Source: Methanothrix harundinacea
GTDB taxonomy: Archaea; Halobacteriota; Methanosarcinia; Methanotrichales; Methanotrichaceae
Assembly: GCA_002506535.1 (NCBI GenBank)
Contig: DAXT01000021.1
Location: 62,001-126,000 of the forward strand
DNA: 64,000 nt
Direction: 5' to 3'
Shown here: piece by piece, positions 32,437 to 40,704 of the stretch
How positions within the stretch are numbered: the stretch's first letter is position 1
How the letters are laid out: the number at the start of each line of letters is the position of its first letter
Translations under genes and position numbers: made by a program
Notes under the pieces: model-generated
Database searches by the model: none
Told to the model about the DNA's origin: nothing
Seen by the model: only the letters and a program-made list of their open reading frames with translations

Positions 32437-33228
32437 TCACTCCAGCAGCTTGGATATCACCGAGAAGTCCACTCTGGCGGTGTTGTCGATGGTGAGGGGG
32501 GTGATGGAGATCTTACCCTCCTGGTAGACGGCCCGGACGTCCGTGCCCTCCCGTTCTGTGCAGACGAGGTCGCCGTCGATCCAGTAGTAGGGGCGCCCCC
32601 GGGGGTCTGCCCTCTCCTGGACCCTGGTCCTGAAGATCTTCCGGGCCAGTCTCGTCACCACCACCTCCGTATCCTCGGTCGCGTTGACAGGGACGTTGAT
32701 GTTCAATATATCCACACCGGAGGGAAGCCCCCTCTCCAGGACGTTCTTTGCGACCTTACGGACCATCATCGCCGCCACGTCGAACTGGTAGGCGTGATCG
32801 TTTCTGCTGTCGAACTTGTCCCCCTGGTCGACGACCTGGATCGAGGCGGTGATGGCGGGGATCCCGTAGCTAGCGGCCTCCAGGGCCGCTCCGATCGTCC
32901 CGCTGGTGGTGACGGTGTCGGTGCTGATATTCTCTCCGATGTTTATCCCCGAGACGGCGAGGTCGGGGAGCTCTCCTTTCATAAGCCAGAATATGCCCAT
33001 GATCACCGAGTCGGTGGGAGTCCCGGAGATCTCGTACGCCTCGACGCCGTCGAGGTTTATCTTGTTGTACCTCAGGGGCTCGAAGATCGATATCGATCTT
33101 CCGACCCCGGACCTCTGGCCTGAGGGGGCGGCGACGAGGATCTCCCCCAGCCCCACCACCCCCCGGACCGCGGCCCTGATCCCCGAGGAGTGTACGCCGT
33201 CGTCGTTGGTAACCAGTATACGGTACAT
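32437..33228 (-). CDS. surE: 5'/3'-nucleotidase SurE
   Basis: The 263 residues carry the SurE hallmark LVTNDDGVHSSGIRA at the N-terminus, GVGRSISI, SGTPTDSV and SGINIGENISTDTVTTSGTIGAA. This metal-dependent phosphatase dephosphorylates nucleoside monophosphates. It leads a two-gene unit with the helical-repeat gene. Its 5' side faces the AT-rich island. Confidence 0.95.
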   Translation of the reverse strand: MYRILVTNDDGVHSSGIRAAVRGVVGLGEILVAAPSGQRSGVGRSISIFEPLRYNKINLDGVEAYEISGTPTDSVIMGIFWLMKGELPDLAVSGINIGENISTDTVTTSGTIGAALEAASYGIPAITASIQVVDQGDKFDSRNDHAYQFDVAAMMVRKVAKNVLERGLPSGVDILNINVPVNATEDTEVVVTRLARKIFRTRVQERADPRGRPYYWIDGDLVCTEREGTDVRAVYQEGKISITPLTIDNTARVDFSVISKLLE

Positions 33229-33811
33229 CGACAGGATATCTGGGGCCGGAGGTATAAAAATGGAGCGACCTGACTGGATTGTCTTTGGATCACCTCTCGC
33301 CTCGATAAGTCAACGGCGGGCTTTCGATCTTCAGGCACCTAAAGGAATTGAAAATTTCTGGGTTCTCGATCAGCCGCTCCCTTCGGGCTCTCTTCCAGGT
33401 CATCATATCGATGAATCTCAACTCTCACTTTTGATAAACACTTCATTAAAAAACAGAAAAAACATAAAAACAATTTTTTTAATCAATTTAATAAAAAAAC
33501 TAAATGATTATATTTAATAATATGAAAAAGTTAAAATAAATTGAACAGATTAATTATATTCTAGAATGTAATTATCTAAAAAAATATTTCCTAAAATAAA
33601 ATAATAAAAAAAAATAAAAAAAATTAATTTATATATTATCTGATAAATAAGAAGAGGTAGAAAAATAAATATATATTAATTAAATTAAAAATAATAAAAC
33701 CCAGACTTAATTAATATTGATAATTTTATAGATTATAGTTTAAGCCGTTACATATAGACTTTTGAAGCCAAATTCATATTTATAAAATTAAAAATTCCTC
33801 CATACCGTAGA

Positions 33812-33839
33812 GTTATTCATTCATAGAAACTATGGGTAT
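33812..33839 (+). ncRNA. nested hairpin inside the AT-rich island
   Basis: ATACC (33812-33816) pairs with GGTAT (33835-33839), enclosing the perfect hairpin CATAG-AAA-CTATG (33822-33834). A GAAGGAGGAATC stretch follows at about 33870. It could be part of a small RNA; no family is recognised. Confidence 0.25.
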
Positions 33840-33979
33840 AGACACCACTATTTCTGTTAAATGCACTTTGAAGGAGGAATCTATCCCGTCAACCATCATG
33901 GTACGCGACGAAGGGGGCAAATTCGTATAGTGTATGGAATAAAGCCCTTTCTAAAATCGGGCGAAAATCCGATGAGAAG

Positions 33980-33999
33980 ATATGATACACATATCATAT
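33980..33999. promoter_or_regulatory. 8-4-8 perfect palindrome
   Basis: ATATGATA-CACA-TATCATAT is a perfect inverted repeat in the core of the AT-rich island, typical in form of a dimeric DNA-binding site. Confidence 0.45.
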
Positions 34000-34446
34000 G
34001 CGAATAGATCTCCTCTCCGAGAAACCCCGGCGAGGGATCGGCCAGGGGCCATTTTTTTCATCTTTCCATCTCCGCCGGAGGTTCGGGTGAGATAATTTAG
34101 TAAAACGATTTTCATCAAAATAAAATTTATAGAATTTATCTATAATAGAATCTCAGAGTACAAATTTCAATTACAAATTATTCAAATATAAATAACTACT
34201 AAAAATCTATAATAGTATATATAAAATATTTATTTATTAAAAATACTATTATAAATTAATATCGATATATAATTTTATTTAATTTTACATGATTATGTAA
34301 AATTATATTCAATTTACTTAATGAATATTATCTATGATGTAAAGTGAGACTCAATCTCCTTGAATTATATAATATTACGAATACAAATAATCGGGCTGAT
34401 CTACATTAGGGCGGAGGAGACCTCAATAACTAAAAATAGTTCCTTG

Positions 34447-34461
34447 ATAACATACTGTTAT
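34447..34461 (+). promoter_or_regulatory. 6-3-6 palindrome before the secreted-protein gene
   Basis: ATAACA-TAC-TGTTAT lies 24 bases before the ATG at 34485, where the transcription start is expected. It is a plausible operator. Confidence 0.4.
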
Positions 34462-34484
34462 AGAAGACTTTGAGGTTGACCACA

Positions 34485-35393
34485 ATGAAGAAATCGACAT
34501 ATATAGTCGTCGTCGCCCTCCTGGCCCTGGCCTTCGCGCCGGCGGCCTCCGGCCAGCTGGACCGTTTCTCCGGATACTGGAAGAACGTCGATTCAGACAC
34601 CAGCGGGGTCACCGCCCTGGATATAGACGTCACCGGAACCGCCGTCTCCGTCCAGGCCTGGGGGAAGTGCCATCCCACCGACTGCGACTGGGGCAAAGCC
34701 TCCCCCGCTTATGCCTACGCTCCCGGGGTCGGCTCTGACCTTGCGGCCGAGGCGGTCGCCGTCAGCGCGGTCTGGGTCACCGACTGGAGCGAGACCCTGA
34801 TGACGATCCGCCCCGTTGAGGAAGACCGCCTCCGGGCGGATGTATATACCAGGTTCACCGACGGGAGCGCAAGAACCTCCTACGCCCAGAGTTACATCTT
34901 CGAGGCTGGATACCGATATCAGTGCCAGGATGAGCTCCCCACCCCTGAGCTAAAGCTGCTCGGAATCGAGAATTATACGGTGGGCGAAGATATCTTCACC
35001 AGGTACAGGCTCTCTATCGCCAACTGGAACTCATATCCGTCGGAGCTCTTTGAGGCAGCCCCCGACCTTCCTCCCTGCGGCCTCAACGCCGAATCCTCCA
35101 GGACCTGGATCGATATATTCGACCAGGACGGCGTTCGGATTTACGGCTTCTGTGCCCTCGTGGCCTCTGAGGAGCTTGGAGACCTCTGGTTCGCGGTGAA
35201 GCTGGGCGAATCCCCGCCAGATTCGGTCTACGTGGTGATGACCGACCGGCGTTGTGACATCTCCGCCTCCTCGAACGATGTATCCATAGGCTCTTCTTTG
35301 AAGATGGAAACGGATACCACCTCCTCGACCGCGCCGCCCCTTCCTCCAAACCTCCAGACGATGATCAACTTCCAGAGGGGAAAGTTCATCTGA
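34485..35393 (+). CDS. secreted protein of unknown function
   Basis: The 302 residues start with a clean signal peptide (MKKSTYIVVVALLALAFAPAASG). The mature part opens with a domain (FSGYWKNVDSDTSGVTALDI) that resembles a short lipocalin-like or META-type beta barrel of secreted archaeal and bacterial proteins, with paired Cys (CHPTDC). The second half contains two more Cys pairs. The tail is Ser/Thr/Pro-rich. I do not recognise a named family. I chose ATG 34485 over TTG 34470 because the signal peptide begins there. Confidence 0.7.
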   Translation: MKKSTYIVVVALLALAFAPAASGQLDRFSGYWKNVDSDTSGVTALDIDVTGTAVSVQAWGKCHPTDCDWGKASPAYAYAPGVGSDLAAEAVAVSAVWVTDWSETLMTIRPVEEDRLRADVYTRFTDGSARTSYAQSYIFEAGYRYQCQDELPTPELKLLGIENYTVGEDIFTRYRLSIANWNSYPSELFEAAPDLPPCGLNAESSRTWIDIFDQDGVRIYGFCALVASEELGDLWFAVKLGESPPDSVYVVMTDRRCDISASSNDVSIGSSLKMETDTTSSTAPPLPPNLQTMINFQRGKFI

Positions 35394-35570
35394 GAGGCGA
35401 CGGGGCTCTCCCCTGGGGATGGCCCCCTCGTCCCCCTTCGTCCCCCTATTTCTTCTGCCCTTTGGATCCTTTTCTACATCTAATTCTCCAGCTCTCGGTG
35501 AAGCTAATTCTTTTCGATCATAAAATTTAATAGGTCATACGTCCTACTGAAGGAAGGAGGCAGGATAAAT

Positions 35571-36224
35571 ATGGAACATGAAGCAAGACAGGGGATCCCT
35601 CTCCTGGGGGAGAAGGTCCCGGATATGGAGGTTCAGACCACCCATGGCAGGATGAAGATCCCGGGGGACTTGAAGGGGAAGTGGTTTGTCCTCTTCAGCC
35701 ATCCAGCGGACTTCACCCCGGTATGCACCACCGAGTTCATCGCCTTTGAGAAGATGCGGGGGGACTTTGAGAAGCTTGACTGCCGCCTCATAGGCCTATC
35801 CATCGATCAGGTCTTCTCCCACATGAAGTGGACGGAGTGGATCAGGGAGAAGATGAACGTCGATATCGGATTTCCCATCATAGCAGACAACGGGACGGTG
35901 GCAGGAAAGCTCGGCATGGTCCATCCTGGGAAGGGGAGCAACACCGTCAGGGCGGTCTTCGTAGTCGACCCGACGGGGGCCATAAGGCTGATGCTCTACT
36001 ACCCCCAGGAGATCGGCAGGAACATGGACGAGATCCTCAGAGTCGTGCGGGCGCTGCAGATCTCGGACAAGAATAAGGTGGCTATGCCTGCCAACTGGCC
36101 GAATAACGATCTATTGGGTGACGAGGTTATTATACCACCCCCCACCGACGAAAAAACAGCAAAAGAGAGGCTCTCGAAGTACAAGTGCTTCGACTGGTGG
36201 CTCTGCCACAAGAAGCTGGAGTGA
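35571..36224 (+). CDS. peroxiredoxin (Prx6/AhpC-type)
   Basis: The 217 residues have the peroxidatic Cys in PADFTPVCTTEF (about residue 50), the catalytic Arg region and a long C-terminal arm that ends KYKCFDWWLCHKKL, with two further Cys typical of archaeal Prx6-like enzymes. It reduces hydrogen peroxide and organic peroxides with a thioredoxin-like donor. The promoter has a TATA-like AAAATTTAATAG (about 35521-35532), and GGAAGGAGG precedes the ATG. Confidence 0.93.
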   Translation: MEHEARQGIPLLGEKVPDMEVQTTHGRMKIPGDLKGKWFVLFSHPADFTPVCTTEFIAFEKMRGDFEKLDCRLIGLSIDQVFSHMKWTEWIREKMNVDIGFPIIADNGTVAGKLGMVHPGKGSNTVRAVFVVDPTGAIRLMLYYPQEIGRNMDEILRVVRALQISDKNKVAMPANWPNNDLLGDEVIIPPPTDEKTAKERLSKYKCFDWWLCHKKLE

Positions 36225-36316
36225 ACCTCCAGCCCTTCCCTTTATTTTCGCGCCCTCCTTTCGCATAACTATCGATAAGCTTTCATCGAATCAATAAGAA
36301 ATCAGGTGTTGGAATT

Positions 36317-36868
36317 ATGATTCTTGATCTCAGCTTTAGAGAAATTTCACGACGCCTCTGCAGGCCCCTCTCCGCCATTCTCTCGGCCATCTGCCTATCG
36401 ATCTCATCCGTCGTCGGGACGGCGTCGGGAGCGGCTGGCCCCGCAAACGCAGAGCTCCCCGCCGAGATCTTACGGCTCTGGCCCTATCACGCATCCCTCG
36501 TCGTACTGGGCTTTCTCCTCCTGGTATGGGGGATGACCTTCGCCAGGAGGAAGGGTCCTGGCTGGCTGAAGAAGCACAGAGCCCTCGGGGTGACGGGGTC
36601 TACCGTCGCCATCGCTGGAGCGGTGACGGCGTTCTACATGGTATCTGCGGCCTCTTCGGTCCACTTCCGGGTCCCCCCCCACGCCTATGTCGGCTCTTTC
36701 ATCGTCCTTCTCCTGATGCTTACCCCATCCTTTGGCCTTCTTCAGCTGAAGGTCGCAGCTGAGAGGAGGGGTCGGGTCAGAGGGGTCCACAGGCTCCTGG
36801 GAAGAGCTCTTCTTCTCTCCATGGCCGTGAATATATTATTCGGGATCCTGATAGTCAGCTCTGCCTGA
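36317..36868 (+). CDS. cytochrome b561-like membrane protein
   Basis: This 183-residue protein has about five TM segments. Four His at helix ends (WPYHASL, KKHRALG, PPHAYVG, GVHRLLGR) are placed as in b561/DUF4079-type two-haem proteins, which pass electrons across the membrane. Haem binding is inferred from this pattern only. It sits just after the peroxiredoxin, so a redox or oxidative-stress link is possible. ATG 36317 has no strong Shine-Dalgarno. Confidence 0.6.
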   Translation: MILDLSFREISRRLCRPLSAILSAICLSISSVVGTASGAAGPANAELPAEILRLWPYHASLVVLGFLLLVWGMTFARRKGPGWLKKHRALGVTGSTVAIAGAVTAFYMVSAASSVHFRVPPHAYVGSFIVLLLMLTPSFGLLQLKVAAERRGRVRGVHRLLGRALLLSMAVNILFGILIVSSA

Positions 36869-36932
36869 AGGGGGTGATCGGCGGGGGGGGGGATATAACC
36901 CCCGTCGCCCGCTAGGCTTCGGGCACCCGAAA

Positions 36933-37413
36933 TTACGGGTTTAGCCTCCATATGGCGAAGTTAAGCACCATGGCGAAGGTAACCCAGAGGATGTATGGGA
37001 TTAGGAGGAGCCCCGCCGTCCGGGAGACCTCCCTGAACTTCTGGATGTTCAGGGCTATGAGGGCCCAGAGGAGGAGGATGACGACTAGCCCCGCCAGCGG
37101 CGATCGCAGGCCGAAGAAGGCCGCCGACCAGGAGACGTTGGCGGCTAGCTGGATGGCGAATACCGCCATGGCGGCCTTAACCTTCGGATCTGCCAGCCCC
37201 TGCCTCCAGACGATGTATGCGGAGATCCCCATCATGGTGTAGAGGGCTGTCCATACCGGTCCGAAGAGCCAGTCGGGGGGGGGCGAAGGTGGGCCTCGCC
37301 AGGGTGGCGTACCAGGTGGATATCTCAGGGGCGGTGAAGATCGAGCCGATGAAGGCCGCCAGATAGCACGCCCCAAGAGAAGCAGTCAGCTTGATGAAGT
37401 CTATTCGTCTCAT
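36933..37413 (-). pseudogene. tspO: TspO/MBR-family protein, frameshifted
   Basis: Two frames together make one TspO. The N-terminal frame starts at 37413 (MRRIDFIKLTASLGACY) and reads to PTFAPP. The rest continues in another frame from PDWLFGPVWTALYTMMGISAY to the end at 36933, giving the usual five-TM protein of about 160 residues with WxPPxWxFGPVWTxLY-like signatures. The break is a run of nine C (coding strand, 37275-37283). Eight C would restore APPDWLFGPVW exactly. This could be a phase-variable tract, a recent mutation or a sequencing error. TspO binds porphyrins and related ligands. Confidence 0.85.
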
Positions 37414-37438
37414 ATCTTGATATCCTCGCTATCTATCT

Positions 37439-38623
37439 CTACTGCCGGTCCGTCGCCTCTGTGAGGAGGGTGACGTTCTTTTTGGTAAAGAAGCCGTCGA
37501 AGCCGCCGTAGCGGTGGATGTACTCGTTGACGAGGAGGGTGTTGACGGAGGGCTGGGTGAAGGTCTGCTTGAGGCCCTCCTCCTGGGAGCCCACAAGGCC
37601 GATGAGAAACTCAGTCCCATCCTCGACGAGGGCCGTGCAGGTCTCTTCGATATCCTCGGTCTGAAAGGCGATATGGTGGACTCGAGGGCCGTAGTTGAAG
37701 ACGAACTTCTCCGTTGGCCCCAGGACCTTCTGGCTCCTGGAGGGGGATATCCCCGAGGTGAAGACCATGGCGAAGTCGGAGCCTCTCTCTCTTGCGACGC
37801 TGGTGATGGAGTTGAGCTCTTTGACATAAATGGCGAAATCGAAGGCGTAGTCTGTGAGGCTTATAAACTCCAACATCGCAGCGTCCCTATCCTCGGCTCT
37901 GATCCGGGTCGCCGCATGATCGAGATGGTTTATCTTCGATAGATGGCCCAGATCAGGCTTTGCAGGCTCCAGGTCGACGGTCTCGCTCTCCGGGGTTCTA
38001 TAGCCTCCACATTTCCCGTAGGCCTTGATGAAACCGATGGAATTTCCGGTATATACCGAGGGCGCGGTCTGGATGAAGGACCCTTCTAGGCCGTCGATTA
38101 CATCGTCTGTTAGAAAAGATACCCCCCTGGACCTCTGGATGGATACGAACTCTTCGATATCCCTGGTCCTGAAGACGAAGGTCTCGAGCCTCGTGTTGGG
38201 GAGGTCTCTCGACTTCGGCTGAAGGTTCCACCTCTGGAACGGGTTTCTTCCATGGAGCCTCGCTCTGAGGAGAAGGTCGCAAGAACCCTCCTTCCTGAGG
38301 ACGACGGTGGCGTACTGAGGGTCCCTGAAGGCGTCGGCGAAGTCGTGGCCCGTGGATCTGAGCAGCTCCTCGGAGGCGGCCAAGAGGAGGTGGGGCTCGA
38401 CATTTATGATGACGGCCTCAAGCCCGCCGACCAGCCCTGCAAGGCCCGTCTCCCTCTTCTCCGAATAGAGCTTATCGACCAACTCTTGGAGGTGCGTATC
38501 TCTCTCATCGATGACGGGGCGCGACCCATCTCGAACTTGCAATCCCCGGTCCCTTTCGCCCACTACAGCTCTCTCAGACTCCTGCGTCCTTCCCGAACAA
38601 ATCTCCTCTGCCATTCCTCCCAA
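37439..38623 (-). CDS. HPPD-like VOC-fold protein
   Basis: The 394 residues are arranged as two VOC modules, as in 4-hydroxyphenylpyruvate dioxygenase. Candidate Fe(II) ligands are the His of INHLDHAATR, the His of VHHIAFQTEDI and the Glu of LLVNEYIH. GGFDGFFTKKN near the end resembles the GGFGxGNF region of HPPD. HPPD needs oxygen, which is odd in a strict anaerobe, so a different reaction is likely. The first 40 residues are polar and may not be translated; MAEEICS (three residues in) is an alternative start. Confidence 0.7.
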   Translation of the reverse strand: MGGMAEEICSGRTQESERAVVGERDRGLQVRDGSRPVIDERDTHLQELVDKLYSEKRETGLAGLVGGLEAVIINVEPHLLLAASEELLRSTGHDFADAFRDPQYATVVLRKEGSCDLLLRARLHGRNPFQRWNLQPKSRDLPNTRLETFVFRTRDIEEFVSIQRSRGVSFLTDDVIDGLEGSFIQTAPSVYTGNSIGFIKAYGKCGGYRTPESETVDLEPAKPDLGHLSKINHLDHAATRIRAEDRDAAMLEFISLTDYAFDFAIYVKELNSITSVARERGSDFAMVFTSGISPSRSQKVLGPTEKFVFNYGPRVHHIAFQTEDIEETCTALVEDGTEFLIGLVGSQEEGLKQTFTQPSVNTLLVNEYIHRYGGFDGFFTKKNVTLLTEATDRQ

Positions 38624-38657
38624 CTCCTGGATGGGATATCCATGTAATTCGGATCCG

Positions 38658-39332
38658 TCACGGTGGCGGGCCTGCCGCCGAGATCCAAGGTATATCGGGC
38701 CTGGGGACGGTGGCGATCTGGGGGATCTCCTCCGCCCTCTGCGTCTGGGGCGAGATCTCCAGGACGACGGCGTAATCGCCCCGGATGATCCCGTCCTCCA
38801 CCGTCAGGGTCCCACGGCCGTCCCAGAAGCGCCCCCGCCGCTGCGTCTCGATCGAGAGGCGTCCGACCTCCAGATCACCGGTGAAGGTCGTCTTGAAGAT
38901 CCCGGCCTTAAGCTCGCTCACCTCCGCCCTGCCGGATATCTCGATCTCTCGGAGGATGTAAGCCCTACCGGATAGGAGCATCCGGCCTCTATAGTCGGAT
39001 TGGGCATCTGCCTTTGATCCTGCTCCTCCCGAGGGGTCGATCCGATGGAGGTCGTCGAAGAGCTTCTTGGCGTGGGACGGCCGCGCAATCCGACCCCTCT
39101 CCACCATCAGGGTGATGGGCAGGGCGGCCGAGGAGTTGGAGGCGAAGCCGTTACCCGCCAGGACCAGCCCCGATTCCGCCAGAGCCGGGCCCACCGGAGC
39201 CTTCGGTGGATACTCCTGGGCTGCGGAGAAATCGTAGAGGAGGAAGTCTGGGACCGCCAAAGATGGTGCAGAGGATACCATAAAAAGTAACGCCATAGCC
39301 GATAAGCCCCCCAGATATCCGCAGCCTTTCAT
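38658..39332 (-). CDS. secreted protein of unknown function
   Basis: I start at the ATG (39332) giving MKGCGYLGGLSAMALLFMVSSAPSLA, a clear signal peptide, and 224 residues in all. The open frame extends upstream, but that part is basic and covers the divergent MFS promoter. The mature part is beta-rich with alternating strands (EIEISGRAEVSELKAG, TFTGDLEVGRLSIETQ) and a C-terminal Pro-rich end. I recognise no family. Confidence 0.65.
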   Translation of the reverse strand: MKGCGYLGGLSAMALLFMVSSAPSLAVPDFLLYDFSAAQEYPPKAPVGPALAESGLVLAGNGFASNSSAALPITLMVERGRIARPSHAKKLFDDLHRIDPSGGAGSKADAQSDYRGRMLLSGRAYILREIEISGRAEVSELKAGIFKTTFTGDLEVGRLSIETQRRGRFWDGRGTLTVEDGIIRGDYAVVLEISPQTQRAEEIPQIATVPRPDIPWISAAGPPP

Positions 39333-39495
39333 CTCTCTTCGCGCTCCCTCAAACGGCTTCGTCCCTTCGATCGGTTCTCTTATGATATTTTTGCCGTTCC
39401 ATCCTATAAACAACCTTCGTGAATCGCGGCAGCAAAGGAGGGATGAGGCCGCGGACCGAAACCTTTGTTTACGTCTCTTGGGATAAACCCAACCC

Positions 39496-40671
39496 GTGAC
39501 CGATGCTCCGGAAGGGTCGGGGAAGAAGAGGAATATATACCTCCTGGGCATGGTGAGCCTCTTAAACGACGCCAGCAGCGAGATCATCCAGCCGATCCTC
39601 CCCCTCTTCCTCGCATCTTTGGGCGCCGGAGGCCTGGCCATCGGCCTCATCGGGGGCCTTTCCGAGGGCCTGCCGAGCCTCATCAAGGTCTTATCCGGCT
39701 GGTGGTCGGACCAGCTCAGGAGGAGAAAGCCCCTGGTGGCGGCCGGCTATGCCATCTCCGCCGCGGGAAAGCTCCTTATGGCCTTCTCCTCCACTTGGCA
39801 GCAGGTCTTCGTCCTGAAGACTCTGGAGCGGTCGGGCAAGGGTATCAGGTCGGCTCCCCGGGACGCCATCATCGCCGAGTCCGCCCCCCGGGATCGTCGG
39901 GGAAGGGGCTTCGGCGTCCACCGGGCCCTCGACTCTTTAGGTGCCGTCATCGGGTCGATCCTAGCCTTCCTCCTCTGGCAGGGGGGTTTGGATTTTAAGA
40001 GCATCTTCCTCGGAGCCGGGCTCTTAGCCTTCGTCGCCCTCATCCCCCTCGTCCCCGTCAAGGAGAGCCCCCGATACCCTGCCGGCTGCCTCCGTCCCGG
40101 GATTCGAGACCTATCCCCCGCCCTTGCCCCCTTCGTAGCCATAGCATCCCTCTTCGCCCTGGGAAGCTTCAGCTACATGTTCTTCATCCTCCGTTCCGCG
40201 GAGTTCTTCGCCGGGAGCATGGCCGTCGCCGCCCCCCTCCTCCTCTACGTCCTCTTCAACCTGGTCTACACCCTATTCTCGATCCCCAGCGGGTCGTGGT
40301 CGGACCGGGTCGGGAGAAAAAGGGTCCTCTCCATAGGCTACGCCCTCTTCGCCCTCGTCTGCCTTGGATTCGCCCTGGTATCCTCGACGATGGTCCTCGT
40401 CCTCCTCTTCGCCCTCTACGGCCTCGTCTTCGCCCTCGTCGACGGCGCGGAGAGGGCCTTCGTCTCGGATTTATGCCGGGCCGAAGCGAGGGGGACTGGG
40501 CTTGGGGTATACTACGGTGCCGTTGGAACCGCCGCCATAGCCTCTGGTCTGGTGGCAGGAGCCTTATGGCAGTATCTCAGCCCCGAAGCGACCTTCCTCT
40601 TCGGGGCGATGGCGGCGGTCGCGGCCTCGATACTCCTCATGAGGATGAAAACCCCGGACCTCATTTCCTGA
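39496..40671 (+). CDS. major facilitator superfamily transporter
   Basis: This 391-residue protein has about 12 TM segments. MFS loop motifs are visible: GWWSDQLRRRKPL between TM2 and TM3, and GSWSDRVGRKRVL between TM8 and TM9. It is likely a proton-driven drug or metabolite exporter; the substrate is unknown. The start is GTG at 39496 (GTGACCGAT). It ends in a 16-bp tandem duplication that includes its stop codon. Confidence 0.88.
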   Translation: MTDAPEGSGKKRNIYLLGMVSLLNDASSEIIQPILPLFLASLGAGGLAIGLIGGLSEGLPSLIKVLSGWWSDQLRRRKPLVAAGYAISAAGKLLMAFSSTWQQVFVLKTLERSGKGIRSAPRDAIIAESAPRDRRGRGFGVHRALDSLGAVIGSILAFLLWQGGLDFKSIFLGAGLLAFVALIPLVPVKESPRYPAGCLRPGIRDLSPALAPFVAIASLFALGSFSYMFFILRSAEFFAGSMAVAAPLLLYVLFNLVYTLFSIPSGSWSDRVGRKRVLSIGYALFALVCLGFALVSSTMVLVLLFALYGLVFALVDGAERAFVSDLCRAEARGTGLGVYYGAVGTAAIASGLVAGALWQYLSPEATFLFGAMAAVAASILLMRMKTPDLIS

Positions 40672-40700
40672 ATGATATTAAAAATGAATGATATTAAAAA
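40669..40700. repeat. perfect 16-bp tandem duplication between convergent genes
   Basis: TGAATGATATTAAAAA occurs at 40669-40684 and again at 40685-40700. The first TGA is the MFS stop codon. On the minus strand it gives two T-runs just past the HerA gene end, on the plus strand A-runs; the T-runs may help terminate herA transcription. Confidence 0.85.
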
Positions 40701-40704
40701 CGTA

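Larger units (their letters stand above)
33400..34484. other. AT-rich gene-free island with a balanced core
   Basis: About 1.1 kb with no credible ORF. The flanks (33430-33780 and 34100-34380) are extremely A+T-rich, with long A and T runs and no GC-rich codons. The core (about 33790-34080) has ordinary composition and several inverted repeats. It lies between divergent surE and a secreted-protein gene. Candidates are a replication- or segregation-related site, a structured RNA, or a xenogeneic insert. No cdc6/orc gene is in the window. Confidence 0.6.

Noticed and set aside
33229..34469. Established replication origin
   Set aside because: AT-rich DNA and palindromes alone are not enough; no cdc6/orc gene and no recognisable repeated origin boxes.
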